DNA of 35,934 nucleotides, from contig CALAYL010000023.1 of the NCBI GenBank assembly GCA_937894725.1, positions 1 through 35,934 of the forward strand, read 5' to 3'. The notes beneath the pieces are model-generated. The model had not been told where the DNA came from, searched no databases, and was given only the letters and a program-made list of their open reading frames with translations. Source of the stretch: an uncultured Bacteroidota bacterium (GTDB lineage Bacteria > Bacteroidota > Bacteroidia > Chitinophagales > LD1). Made by a program: the position numbers and the translations under genes. Below, in pieces: positions 8,640 through 17,800 of the stretch (positions are counted from its first letter, which is position 1; every line of letters starts with the position of its first letter).

Positions 8640-9689
8640 ATGAAACCTATTAAAACCGTCACTTGGCAAAGCCCCTCAAACATAGCCCTCATAAAATATT
8701 GGGGCAAGCACGGCAACCAATTACCCAATAATGCTTCGATAAGTTTCACACTTCAAGAATGCTTTTCAGAAACTACGCTTACACTCGAGCCCAAACTCAC
8801 CGTAGGCAATGATATAGAACTGCGTTTTTATTTCGACAAAAAAGAAAACCTCGCTTTTCGTCTCAAGATTTTGAAATTCTTTGAAGCGATATACAAAGAC
8901 TTTTCGTTTTTAAGAGATTACTCCATTGTAGTCCATTCGATGAATTCATTTCCACACTCCTCAGGCATCGCCTCTTCGGCATCGGCTATGAGTGCTTTGG
9001 CTCTTTGCCTTTGCAGCATGGACGACATGTTGGCCAAACGAAAAACTCCCAAAGAAGCATTCTTTGAAAGAGCCTCTCACTTTGCGCGCCTCGGTTCAGG
9101 GAGTGCGTGTAGATCGGTATATCCGGTAATGGCATCTTGGGGAAAATGCAAACAAATAAAAAACTCATCAGATAAATTTGCCACCGATTGTAGTGAGTGG
9201 ATTCATCCCGTATTTAAGACCTTCCAAAATGCCATTTTGATAGCCAGTGCAGCAGAAAAAAAAGTATCGAGCAGAGTAGGGCATTCGCTTATGGAAAACA
9301 ACCCTTTTGCAACCGCACGCTACAAACAAGCAGAGCAAAATATGGCTAAACTCATCAAGGCATTAATGGAAGGTGATTTTGATGTATTTGGTGAAATCGT
9401 AGAGGGTGAAGCCCTGACACTACATGCATTGATGATGTGCTCTACCCCTTCGTACACCTTGATGACACCAAATACACTAGCGATGATAGAAGCTATTAGA
9501 GATTACAGAGAAAGCTCAAAATTGCCTATTTATTTTACACTCGATGCAGGCCCAAACATTCATCTTTTGTACCCTAAAAAAATTAAAGATAAAGTACATG
9601 AATTTATACATCTCGAGCTCAAACAATTTTGTGAAAACGGTCGAATCATTTTTGACCAAGTGGGCAAAGGCCCTAAGTTAATGAAGTAA
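8640..9689 (+). CDS. mvaD: Diphosphomevalonate decarboxylase
   Basis: ATP-dependent decarboxylation of mevalonate 5-diphosphate to isopentenyl diphosphate. I place the start at the ATG at 8640, which gives 349 residues beginning with the family-typical segment SPSNIALIKYWGK (11-23). The upstream in-frame ATG at 8586 would lie inside the previous gene. Motifs include PHSSGIASSASA (105-116, phosphate loop), ARLGSGSACRS (149-159), and the catalytic aspartate at about residue 302 in TLDAGPNIHLLYP. The serine/alanine pattern of the phosphate loop and the SGSACRS segment separate it from phosphomevalonate 3-kinases and support true decarboxylase activity. It lies between two GHMP kinases, with an 8-base gap to the next. 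Confidence 0.95.
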   Translation: MKPIKTVTWQSPSNIALIKYWGKHGNQLPNNASISFTLQECFSETTLTLEPKLTVGNDIELRFYFDKKENLAFRLKILKFFEAIYKDFSFLRDYSIVVHSMNSFPHSSGIASSASAMSALALCLCSMDDMLAKRKTPKEAFFERASHFARLGSGSACRSVYPVMASWGKCKQIKNSSDKFATDCSEWIHPVFKTFQNAILIASAAEKKVSSRVGHSLMENNPFATARYKQAEQNMAKLIKALMEGDFDVFGEIVEGEALTLHALMMCSTPSYTLMTPNTLAMIEAIRDYRESSKLPIYFTLDAGPNIHLLYPKKIKDKVHEFIHLELKQFCENGRIIFDQVGKGPKLMK

Positions 9690-9697
9690 TTTATCCA

Positions 9698-10612
9698 ATG
9701 GTTGCCCCTCGAAAATTTGAAGATTACTCTTCCAAAGTATTACTTTTTGGTGAGCATATCATCAACAAAGGAGGGAGAGGACTAGCTATGCCTACAGACC
9801 TTTTTTCTGGCTGCTTTAGGTTTGAAAAAATGGAGAGTGAAAACGCAAAAAAATCAAATGAATCTTTACTGAAATTAGCACATTACATCACTAGAGATAA
9901 CAAGCTAGAAAATGCGATCGATATCAATCACTTTTTAGCAGATATTGAAAATGGGCTTACCTTCAACTCCAATATTCCTCAAGGTTTTGGCTTGGGGAGC
10001 TCGGGTGCGCTGGTAGCTGCATTAGTAGGCGAATATGGCAGTCAGCCTTTGAAAAAGTCGAGCGACTTAGTGCTTCGAGATACAATGGCAAAACTGGAAA
10101 GTTGTTTTCATGGCAAAAGCTCTGGGCTTGACCCTATTGTTTCATATTTGAATATACCCTTGATTGTTGCCACTGATGATATAAAGCGAGTCAAATTCAA
10201 AAAAAACAAAGAGACCTATTTTGATGTGAGCCTTATAGATACCGGTATAGCTCGGCAAACGAGCACTTGGGTTAATACATTTATGAAAATGACAAAAGAA
10301 GAAGAGTTTGCAAGGTTACTAACACTATCCTACCTTCCAGCAAATGAGATTTGCATCGATTCATTTTTAGAAAACAAATACGCTCATTTTTGGAAAAGCC
10401 TTAAAATCATATCGCAACTACAATTTACCTATCTACGCGAGTTTATACCTCGCTCGCTATGGAAAAGCTGGGAGCAAGGACTACGCTACAATGAATTTTA
10501 TCTCAAACTCTGCGGAGCAGGTGGAGGAGGATTTATGCTTTGCTTCGCAAAAAAAGAATCTGAAAATTCAGATTTGATAGGGCAAAAAAAACGTACTATA
10601 TTGAGTTTTTAA
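9698..10612 (+). CDS. mvk: Mevalonate kinase
   Basis: GHMP-family kinase expected to convert mevalonate to 5-phosphomevalonate. At 304 residues it is typical of compact bacterial forms. The first motif SSKVLLFGEHIINKGGRGLA (11-30) has the GEH expected in mevalonate kinases. The ATP loop is PQGFGLGSSGALVAA (94-108), FHGKSSGLDP (137-146) supplies the catalytic aspartate D145, and the C-terminal motif is KLCGAGGGGFML. These are closer to mevalonate kinase than to phosphomevalonate kinase, though substrate choice within GHMP kinases is hard to call from motifs. It closes the five-gene mevalonate block, 10 bases before an unrelated-looking small membrane protein gene. The last about 20 residues are polar and low in conservation. 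Confidence 0.87.
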   Translation: MVAPRKFEDYSSKVLLFGEHIINKGGRGLAMPTDLFSGCFRFEKMESENAKKSNESLLKLAHYITRDNKLENAIDINHFLADIENGLTFNSNIPQGFGLGSSGALVAALVGEYGSQPLKKSSDLVLRDTMAKLESCFHGKSSGLDPIVSYLNIPLIVATDDIKRVKFKKNKETYFDVSLIDTGIARQTSTWVNTFMKMTKEEEFARLLTLSYLPANEICIDSFLENKYAHFWKSLKIISQLQFTYLREFIPRSLWKSWEQGLRYNEFYLKLCGAGGGGFMLCFAKKESENSDLIGQKKRTILSF

Positions 10613-10622
10613 AATATATGCC

Positions 10623-11099
10623 ATGTGTAGCCTAAATCGTGCTATTTTATTTTTTTTGATACACGCGCTGATGCGCTCACTTTCATTGCAAGCAGGTGAA
10701 GGTATTCACCACTCAGTAGTTTTCAAAACGATTACACAAAAAGCAGAAACCCCTGTTTACACACCTGTACTACCAGGTGCTAAAATGAAAAAAGCAGGTA
10801 TGGGTATGACGATTGCTGGTGCCGCATGTTTAGGTATAGGTGCCGCATTGATAGGCACTGCCAAATGGCAAACTGTAAATACCGCATCTGGCCCATCAAT
10901 TGGTACACGAGATATAAAAGGTGCCATAGGCGTGCTACTTTGCTTGCCTGGCATCGGATTGACCATACCTGGAGCCATAGTATGGAGTAAAGGTGAGCGA
11001 AAATTAAAACGCTACCGCGAAAATATAGGCAAACAAATAACTCCAGTAATTTTAGAAAAAAACGACAGCGAAAAAATACCTATTCAAGAACGATTTTAG
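10623..11099 (+). CDS. Small membrane protein with two glycine-rich helices
   Basis: A 158-residue protein of unknown function. A hydrophobic stretch near the N-terminus (AILFFLIHALMRSLSLQAG) looks like an export signal. Two glycine-rich membrane segments follow, about residues 57-78 (GMGMTIAGAACLGIGAALIG) and 99-121 (IKGAIGVLLCLPGIGLTIPG), then a basic stretch (KGERKLKRYREN) and a polar tail. Pairs of small-residue helices like this are common in short uncharacterised Bacteroidota envelope proteins. It is embedded in the operon, 10 bases after mevalonate kinase and 17 before the PLP enzyme, so it is expressed with them, but nothing in the sequence ties it to isoprenoid synthesis. Confidence 0.65.
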   Translation: MCSLNRAILFFLIHALMRSLSLQAGEGIHHSVVFKTITQKAETPVYTPVLPGAKMKKAGMGMTIAGAACLGIGAALIGTAKWQTVNTASGPSIGTRDIKGAIGVLLCLPGIGLTIPGAIVWSKGERKLKRYRENIGKQITPVILEKNDSEKIPIQERF

Positions 11100-11116
11100 C
11101 ATAAAAAGTATCTATT

Positions 11117-12292
11117 ATGGACAAGCTTACACTTTCCGCTATTTTGTTTAAAGTAGGAGAAGAAGAATTGACTAAAGCTAGTCCTGTAGCACCCCCTATC
11201 TATCAAAGTAGCAATTTTTCTTTTGAGCAGGTAAGTGATCTTAGCGCTGCTTTTGAAAATGAAAGAGCTACACATTTATACACCCGAGGCAACAATCCAA
11301 CAGTAGATATAATACGCAAAAAATTGGCTGCCATGGCAGGTGCAGAAGATGCGCTCATAGTATCTAGCGGTGCTAGTGCCATTAGTATAGCTATTTTGTC
11401 GCAAGTGAAAGCAGGTGATCATATTGTTTGTGTCAAAAATCCCTATAGTTGGACAGAAAAATTTTGCAAAAATATACTCAGCAGATTTGGTGTGGAAACT
11501 ACATTCTGGGATACCAAAGCATACCCTAGAATAGATTCACTTTTAAAAGAAAATACTAGGGTGATTTTTCTGGAAAGTCCAAACACCTTCACCTTTGAAA
11601 TACAAGACTTGAGAGCAATCGGTACTATTTGCAAAGAAAAAAATATCGTATCTATTATTGACAACACCTATGCTACACCTTTAGGTCAGCGATGCATCGA
11701 AATGGGTATAGACATAGAGATTCATTCTATTTCAAAATATATCAACGGTCACAGCGATGTGATAGCTGGTGCTATTATTGGTTCTACGAAAACCATAGAT
11801 CCGATTTTTAGGAGTGAGTTTCTAAACTTTGGCACTATAGTATCGCCACATGATGCATGGTTGATTTTGAGAGGAATGCGCACCCTGCCTCAGCGTATGG
11901 AAGCTATTGCCAAAAGCACTAAAACGATAGTTGATTTTTTGCACCAACAAGATTGGGTAAAAAAAGTCTTGCATCCCATGGATACTCGATTTGAGCAGTA
12001 TGATTTAGCGAATACACAAATGAGCTGGTACGGAGGGCTTTTTAGTATAGAGGTACAAGAAAACAACCTTGAAAAAATAGAACAGTTTTGTAACCGGCTT
12101 CAATTTTTCAAAATGGCGGTATCATGGGGCGGACACGAATCTTTGATTATGCCATGCTGCGCATTTTACCCAAAAGAATATACAGGGCAGCGAAAATATC
12201 CTATAAACATGATGCGACTATATGTGGGTCTTGAAAACAGTAATGATTTAATTGTAGATTTGAAACAATCAGCAGAGGTATTCGTAAAATAG
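11117..12292 (+). CDS. PLP-dependent Cys/Met metabolism enzyme (cystathionine gamma-synthase/lyase family)
   Basis: A 391-residue fold-type I PLP enzyme of the trans-sulfuration family. YTRGNNPT (55-62) is the subunit-bridging Tyr/Arg phosphate site, IVSSGASAIS (81-90) holds the cofactor phosphate loop, DNTYATPLGQ (182-191) carries the PLP-ring aspartate, and HSISKYINGHSD (203-214) contains the Schiff-base lysine K207. Family members make or break C-S bonds on homoserine and cysteine derivatives: cystathionine gamma-synthase, beta- or gamma-lyase, O-acyl-homoserine sulfhydrylase, methionine gamma-lyase. I cannot choose between these. It sits in the mevalonate operon between two envelope-type proteins, with no methionine or cysteine biosynthesis gene nearby, so its role here is unclear. 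Confidence 0.88.
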   Translation: MDKLTLSAILFKVGEEELTKASPVAPPIYQSSNFSFEQVSDLSAAFENERATHLYTRGNNPTVDIIRKKLAAMAGAEDALIVSSGASAISIAILSQVKAGDHIVCVKNPYSWTEKFCKNILSRFGVETTFWDTKAYPRIDSLLKENTRVIFLESPNTFTFEIQDLRAIGTICKEKNIVSIIDNTYATPLGQRCIEMGIDIEIHSISKYINGHSDVIAGAIIGSTKTIDPIFRSEFLNFGTIVSPHDAWLILRGMRTLPQRMEAIAKSTKTIVDFLHQQDWVKKVLHPMDTRFEQYDLANTQMSWYGGLFSIEVQENNLEKIEQFCNRLQFFKMAVSWGGHESLIMPCCAFYPKEYTGQRKYPINMMRLYVGLENSNDLIVDLKQSAEVFVK

Positions 12293-12297
12293 ATTAT

Positions 12298-13503
12298 ATG
12301 AAAAAAGCTATTCTACTTTCGATTGTTTGTTTCTTGTCTATCGCTGTTTTTGCACAGCTTGAATCGGCAACTTCCATCACCGAAGCCATCGCGAATGCGA
12401 ATACGCTAAAAAAACTAACTCTCTCTGGAAAAAATTTACAACAGCTTCCTGCTAGCATAGCTCAACTCGAAAAATTGGAAGAACTGGATCTTTCAAATAA
12501 TCTTTTCAAAACCATACCGCCAGTGGTATATTCACTTAAAAACTTACGAACACTTAATCTCAAAGGGAATCAAATCACTACTATAGATAGTGCCATAGCT
12601 AATCTTCAGCAATTAGTTTATTTAAATATTGCACAAACCTTAAACAAAGGATTTTTAGATGAAAAGCATATAGAAATCCCTTTCCCTGCTGCCATTTTCG
12701 ATTGCTGTGCTTTGCGAAAAGTAGATGCTGGCAATGTTGGATTTACCACTATGAGCGAAGATATTTTAGCGTCCAACATCGAGGAGATTTATCTTTTTAC
12801 TAATCATTTTAAGACTTTACCTTCTGGATTATTTGAAAATCCAAGTATGCGTGTAGTCGATGTTTCAAACAATGATATAACAGCTTTGCCCGAAGCTATA
12901 TCAAATGCAAAAAGCCTACGAGTACTAAATCTAAATGCCAACAAACTAATCGCATTACCAAGCAGCATGGAAGGTATGCAAAAATTGAGCTACCTGCACC
13001 TAGCCGCCAATCCCTTAGCAAAACCGGATGAAGAAGTGGCTAAAATATGGGCTTGTAAAAAACTACAATACCTAAATCTGAGCGCATTGAAAATAACCAA
13101 GATAGATGAGGCTATGGGAGATTTAGTCAATCTCGAAGAGCTAGACATGGGGTATAATAAAATTAGGCTACTACCTAACACTATCGGTCAACTTCAAAGA
13201 CTAAAGCGCTTTGTTTTTTCTCGTAATAATTTGACAGAATTGCCCAAATCGTTTAGTGAATTGAAAAGCTTAGACATTGTAGATTTGAGTTATAATGAGC
13301 TAAGTTCATTCCCCACAGCTTTGGCTCAAAATCCAGTGATACAAAGCATCGACCTGAGTTTCAATCCAAAACTCACAGTATTTACAGATGAGATAGCAGC
13401 ACTTCAAGAACTCAAAGTCATCAATCTGCGAAAAACAGGTTATAATAATACGCAGTTAATGAAAATTCGCGACCTCTTGATTAGTTGCAATTTTATTCTG
13501 TAA
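12298..13503 (+). CDS. Secreted leucine-rich repeat protein
   Basis: A 401-residue exported protein. A clear signal peptide (MKKAILLSIVCFLSIAVFAQ) is followed by about a dozen leucine-rich repeats of roughly 23 residues of the bacterial type, for example LEKLEELDLSNNLFKTIP and LKSLDIVDLSYNELSSFP. The repeats fill the rest of the protein, so it should fold as a curved solenoid used for binding. There is no catalytic domain, no C-terminal type IX sorting domain and no lipobox, which suggests a periplasmic location. It begins 5 bases after the PLP enzyme and is followed 8 bases later by the DUF2851 gene, so it is part of the same transcription unit. Its ligand is unknown. Confidence 0.85.
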   Translation: MKKAILLSIVCFLSIAVFAQLESATSITEAIANANTLKKLTLSGKNLQQLPASIAQLEKLEELDLSNNLFKTIPPVVYSLKNLRTLNLKGNQITTIDSAIANLQQLVYLNIAQTLNKGFLDEKHIEIPFPAAIFDCCALRKVDAGNVGFTTMSEDILASNIEEIYLFTNHFKTLPSGLFENPSMRVVDVSNNDITALPEAISNAKSLRVLNLNANKLIALPSSMEGMQKLSYLHLAANPLAKPDEEVAKIWACKKLQYLNLSALKITKIDEAMGDLVNLEELDMGYNKIRLLPNTIGQLQRLKRFVFSRNNLTELPKSFSELKSLDIVDLSYNELSSFPTALAQNPVIQSIDLSFNPKLTVFTDEIAALQELKVINLRKTGYNNTQLMKIRDLLISCNFIL

Positions 13504-13511
13504 TTTATGCA

Positions 13512-14801
13512 ATGGAATTTAGCTTTACAGAAAATCTGCTGAGTTATATTTGGCAGTTTCAACTTTTTCAAAAAGAAAATCTAGTTACCCAATCGGGCAA
13601 ACCAATACGTGTATTAAAACAAGGCACGCCCCAATCTAATCAAGGACCTGACTTTAGTCAAGCTAAAATAATGATAGACAATATTACGCTAGCAGGCAGC
13701 ATAGAAATTCATAAATCAAGCAAAGACTGGTATCTACATCAACATCAAATCAACAAGCAGTACAATTCTGTGATTTTACATGTGGTATGGCAGGCAAAAG
13801 AGTCATTTACTCAACTCGAAAACGGGGAAACTGTTGAAGTTTTATCTCTCTTACCGTTGGTAAATGAAAAACTGCTAGCTCGATACGATTTATTAATGAA
13901 ATCAAGCAACAGAATAGCTTGTGAAGGATTTGATGTAAAACTAAATAGACTAGAGCTCAACAGCTATTTACAAAAACTAGCCATAGAACGAGTTCAAAGA
14001 AAAGTAGAGGACATCGATAGGCTAATAGAAAACCATAATGGAAACTGGAATCAAGTCGTATTTATTCAATTAGCTCGTTACCTCGGATCATCGCTCAATA
14101 ATACCGCACTTCAATCGTTAGCCGAAAGCATAAATATCAACGTATTACTAAAATCTAAAGTTGATTTGAAAATCCTCGAAGCTATTCTGTTTGGTCAAGC
14201 AGGTATGCTAGAATGTGATAAGACAGACGACTACTTTATCCAACTCAAAAAAGAATACAATTATCAAAAAAGACTTCATCGACTCAGCCCATTATCCAGT
14301 GTAAATTTCCAATATAGCAAGATAAGGCCTAGCGCATTTCCTTCTTACAGAATAGCGCAGCTGGCTAATTTGATGTTTCACAACTCATTTTTGATTGAGG
14401 ATATATGTGCCATAAATGCTATGGAGGACATAAAAAAATCACTTCAAATAGCACCCCATTTTTACTGGGATGAGCACTACGATTTTGATCAAGCACAAAA
14501 GAAAAAACATACGCTCCAATTAGGTAATAGTTCAATTGAAATGCTGGCCATAAATTTTGTTTGCCCACTTATTTTCGCATACGGAAAACATAGAGATGAT
14601 GAGGCTTTGTGCGAAAAAGCAGTAACTATAATGGAGGAAATAACTGCGGAGGAAAACAAAATCACTCGCCTCTTCGAATCGAAAAAAATAAAGGCAACTA
14701 ATGCGCTCGAATCTCAAGCATTAATTGAACTAAAAACCAACTATTGCGACAAGAAAAAATGCCTCACATGTATGATAGGTCATAAGCTTTTGAACGATTA
14801 A
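13512..14801 (+). CDS. DUF2851 family protein
   Basis: A 429-residue protein of the uncharacterised DUF2851 family, widespread in Bacteroidota. I use the ATG at 13512 because the family's conserved N-terminus starts there (MEFSFTENLLSYIWQFQLF). An ATG at 13485 would overlap the previous gene. Typical segments are SNQGPDFSQAKIMID, AGSIEIHKSSKDWYLHQH and NSVILHVVW. A C-terminal Cys cluster (CDKKKCLTCMIG) could bind a metal. No signal peptide is seen, so it is cytoplasmic. It is the last gene of the nine-gene run. Its TAA stop shares the four bases TTAA (14798-14801) with the stop of the convergent outer-membrane protein gene, and no terminator hairpin is visible at the junction. Molecular function is unknown. 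Confidence 0.88.
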   Translation: MEFSFTENLLSYIWQFQLFQKENLVTQSGKPIRVLKQGTPQSNQGPDFSQAKIMIDNITLAGSIEIHKSSKDWYLHQHQINKQYNSVILHVVWQAKESFTQLENGETVEVLSLLPLVNEKLLARYDLLMKSSNRIACEGFDVKLNRLELNSYLQKLAIERVQRKVEDIDRLIENHNGNWNQVVFIQLARYLGSSLNNTALQSLAESININVLLKSKVDLKILEAILFGQAGMLECDKTDDYFIQLKKEYNYQKRLHRLSPLSSVNFQYSKIRPSAFPSYRIAQLANLMFHNSFLIEDICAINAMEDIKKSLQIAPHFYWDEHYDFDQAQKKKHTLQLGNSSIEMLAINFVCPLIFAYGKHRDDEALCEKAVTIMEEITAEENKITRLFESKKIKATNALESQALIELKTNYCDKKKCLTCMIGHKLLND

Positions 14802-17800
14802 AACAATGCCCTGATTTCTGCTCTACCGCTGTGTACTACTTTGTCTGTACCCGTTTTTCGACCATCATAACTTATCACTAGCTGTAGTAACGAATTTAGC
14901 CGCTGTTCGAACGATACATTCCATACATAGTTTGCACCATTACGAAGTCCTTCTAAAATCGCAAACTCCGCTTGTGCATTTTTTATATTACTGTCTTTAT
15001 AGGTAGCAATAGTGTAGGTAAACTTTGTATTGATAGCCGTTAGCGAAGACTTACTAAATCGAAAATCAACGCCCATTTGATGCTGTGTGGCGCCCTGTCC
15101 GCCATAGGCAGCTATTTTATTTCGCCTGTCAAAATAGGCATAATTAACCCCAACGCGTATCCTGTTTTTATATAGATAACTAAGCTCATTTCGTGTTTCG
15201 TAAAGCTTTACATTAAACTGTTGTGTGAGATAAAAATCAGATTCATTCGCTTTTACACCTGTATTAAATACCGTTTGAAAAAGCAATTCTCTCCATATAT
15301 TCCACCGTACTGTCAGCGATTGGTTATCGTTTGTCCGCTTTTCAATTCCTGAAGTCAGCAAGGTCTTTGTACGATAATAGTTAATGTCTATTTGCGCATT
15401 GATTTTTGACGAAAATCGATTGAAGAAGATGCTGTTCTTAGAATTGAGTGTTTGCTGTACTATATTGGTGTCATTTGCACCATCGCCCCAGGGCAAAAAG
15501 TAGGAATATGCTTTATTAGACTGTGTTGTATATATTTTTTTACTAAGCTGCACACTCGTGAAAAACGAGAACAATCCCAATGCTTTTACAAACTTAGATG
15601 AAGTAGGCTTGATAAGTGTAGCCGGATTGATGTTTAGTGCTTCATTAAACTCTACATCATTTACAGATACAAGGTCTGCTGTATATTGAAACGTACGAAT
15701 GTAGGACGTATCCGTTTGGAATCTTAATGGCACAAATTCGGTAATATCTCGTTGGCCATTGCCATTGACATCTCCCTGCCAAATATAGTCGCCTTTATTG
15801 GTAGGTGAAGGCACATAAATAAGCTGCAGCTTGGGTTGCTGCCCTGTGCCTAGCTGATAAAAAGTAGTAGAACGAAGCATTCCTTTTAGTATATTGAAAC
15901 TGTAATCTATCCGACCTAGATAGTAATTTTTCAACTCCTGCGCAGCTTTAAGCGAATCACGTTCATATAGTCTTCGATAGGTCAAATTCCAACTAAGATT
16001 TTGATTTTTGATAGACAGTATATTGCCCGAAAATGAAATATTATGCCCTATTCTGCTAGGGGCATCATACCCTCTACCCTTTGCTCCTTGCTCTATTCTT
16101 ACAAAATATTCTACACGATATTTATTTTGCAATGTATCGGGCGATTGGGTATAGACCCTATACTCTTGCCAAACATGACTTGCACGTGTATCGAGGGTAT
16201 CTGTGCCAAAATATGTTGTCTTCAAAAATTCGTGATTGAGTACCACACCTACTTTCCATCCTTTCAGACGAGGTATCGCATATGAAACATCTGCATTGGG
16301 TCTGGCGAAAAGGGTGTTATAAACACTACTTTTTGAATGCAAAAATGAACTTCCAACATTTATATTCCAATTGTTGTATTGACTTTTTATTCCTAAAAAG
16401 TGTTCAAATCCTGTATAGATGCTATCTTGATGATAGGTACGTAAACGATATTCGGTATTGAGAAGCTGCCCCTTTTCGTATCCTAGCAAAAACTTAGTGA
16501 TATGCTCATTATTAGTTGATTTCGCATTTAGCAGATTAAAATCTCTAATAAACTCCACATTTCGATAGCGCTCGATGGCATAAAAACGCTTATCTACAAA
16601 TTCATATTCTGCTTTTGTATGTAGGGTAGGTTTATTTATTGACGAGGGGTTCAGCACTTTATTGTAATCGATTGTGCCAAATGCAGCTACGCCTATATTA
16701 TCGTTATCGTCTTTTTTAGAATACATGTTTATATCTCGATTAGAGAGTGCCACCTCCCCACCTATTTTCAAATCATTTCCTATGCCTTGTTGTACATTAA
16801 GTGTATAAACTTGATTGTATGCAGGTGCGATAAGTTTAATCACGGGCTCATAACTGCCTAAATGAATCAGCATTTGCTGTTGAGTATCATAGCTAGGTCG
16901 AACATAGCTATACACACGCCCATTAGCAACAGTAGTGGCAGTTTGATAATCACCTTTCCCATCTCCTAAATAAGCAAAACTAAGCGCATAACGTGCTTGC
17001 AAAGGGTCGTTTGAAAAAGTGTAAAACGTAGTAGCTACAGGCATCCCATTTAGTAATAAGATAGTATCTGTTTTGCGATACAAAATCCGATTTGCATCAT
17101 AAGTTACGGAATCTACTCCTGGATAAAAAGCATGATTAAGACTATCGCCTATATTGGCCAAAAAGCGCTTCTTTTCATCATCCAATGTTTGTTGTAGATT
17201 CTGATTTTTGCTATCCTGCTCACTATACAATCCAAATCCAATTTTTGTTTTCTTGTATTCATAATCGAAATTTGTGGCTACGATACTGCGCTGGTAGCTA
17301 CGTTCTGCATATTCAAATTCTACGATGATACGCAGATTGTTTGTGATAATCCTACGAGGAGTAAAGGTGATTTGCCCAGTATTGTAGTCTATCACATAAT
17401 CTTTATCAAAACCTCGAATCTGCTTCACGCCATTGATAAATACCTCCTCTGTATTGGCTAAAACAATAATAAATGACTCTCCATTAGTGCCCAAAAGCTT
17501 GTATGGGCCTTGATTCCCCTCTCTTACTGCGAGTGTATTTCTCGCAAATTTCCCCTTAGAAATCCCACCTCCAGCAAATACTTTGAGTAAACCTGCTTTT
17601 TTAAAGTCTGCCAAACCGTCTATCCGTGCGCCTTGCGCTTTTTTTGAATATCGGAGAAAATAGCCATTTGATTCGATCATATCAAAATCACCTACCGTCA
17701 CACTTTGTTTTCCTTTGCGAAGCTGAATAAAAATCTTGTCAAACTCCTGAATTTGCTGCGTATTGCCATCGGGCTGTATAGGAATGTTATTGTCTGTTAC

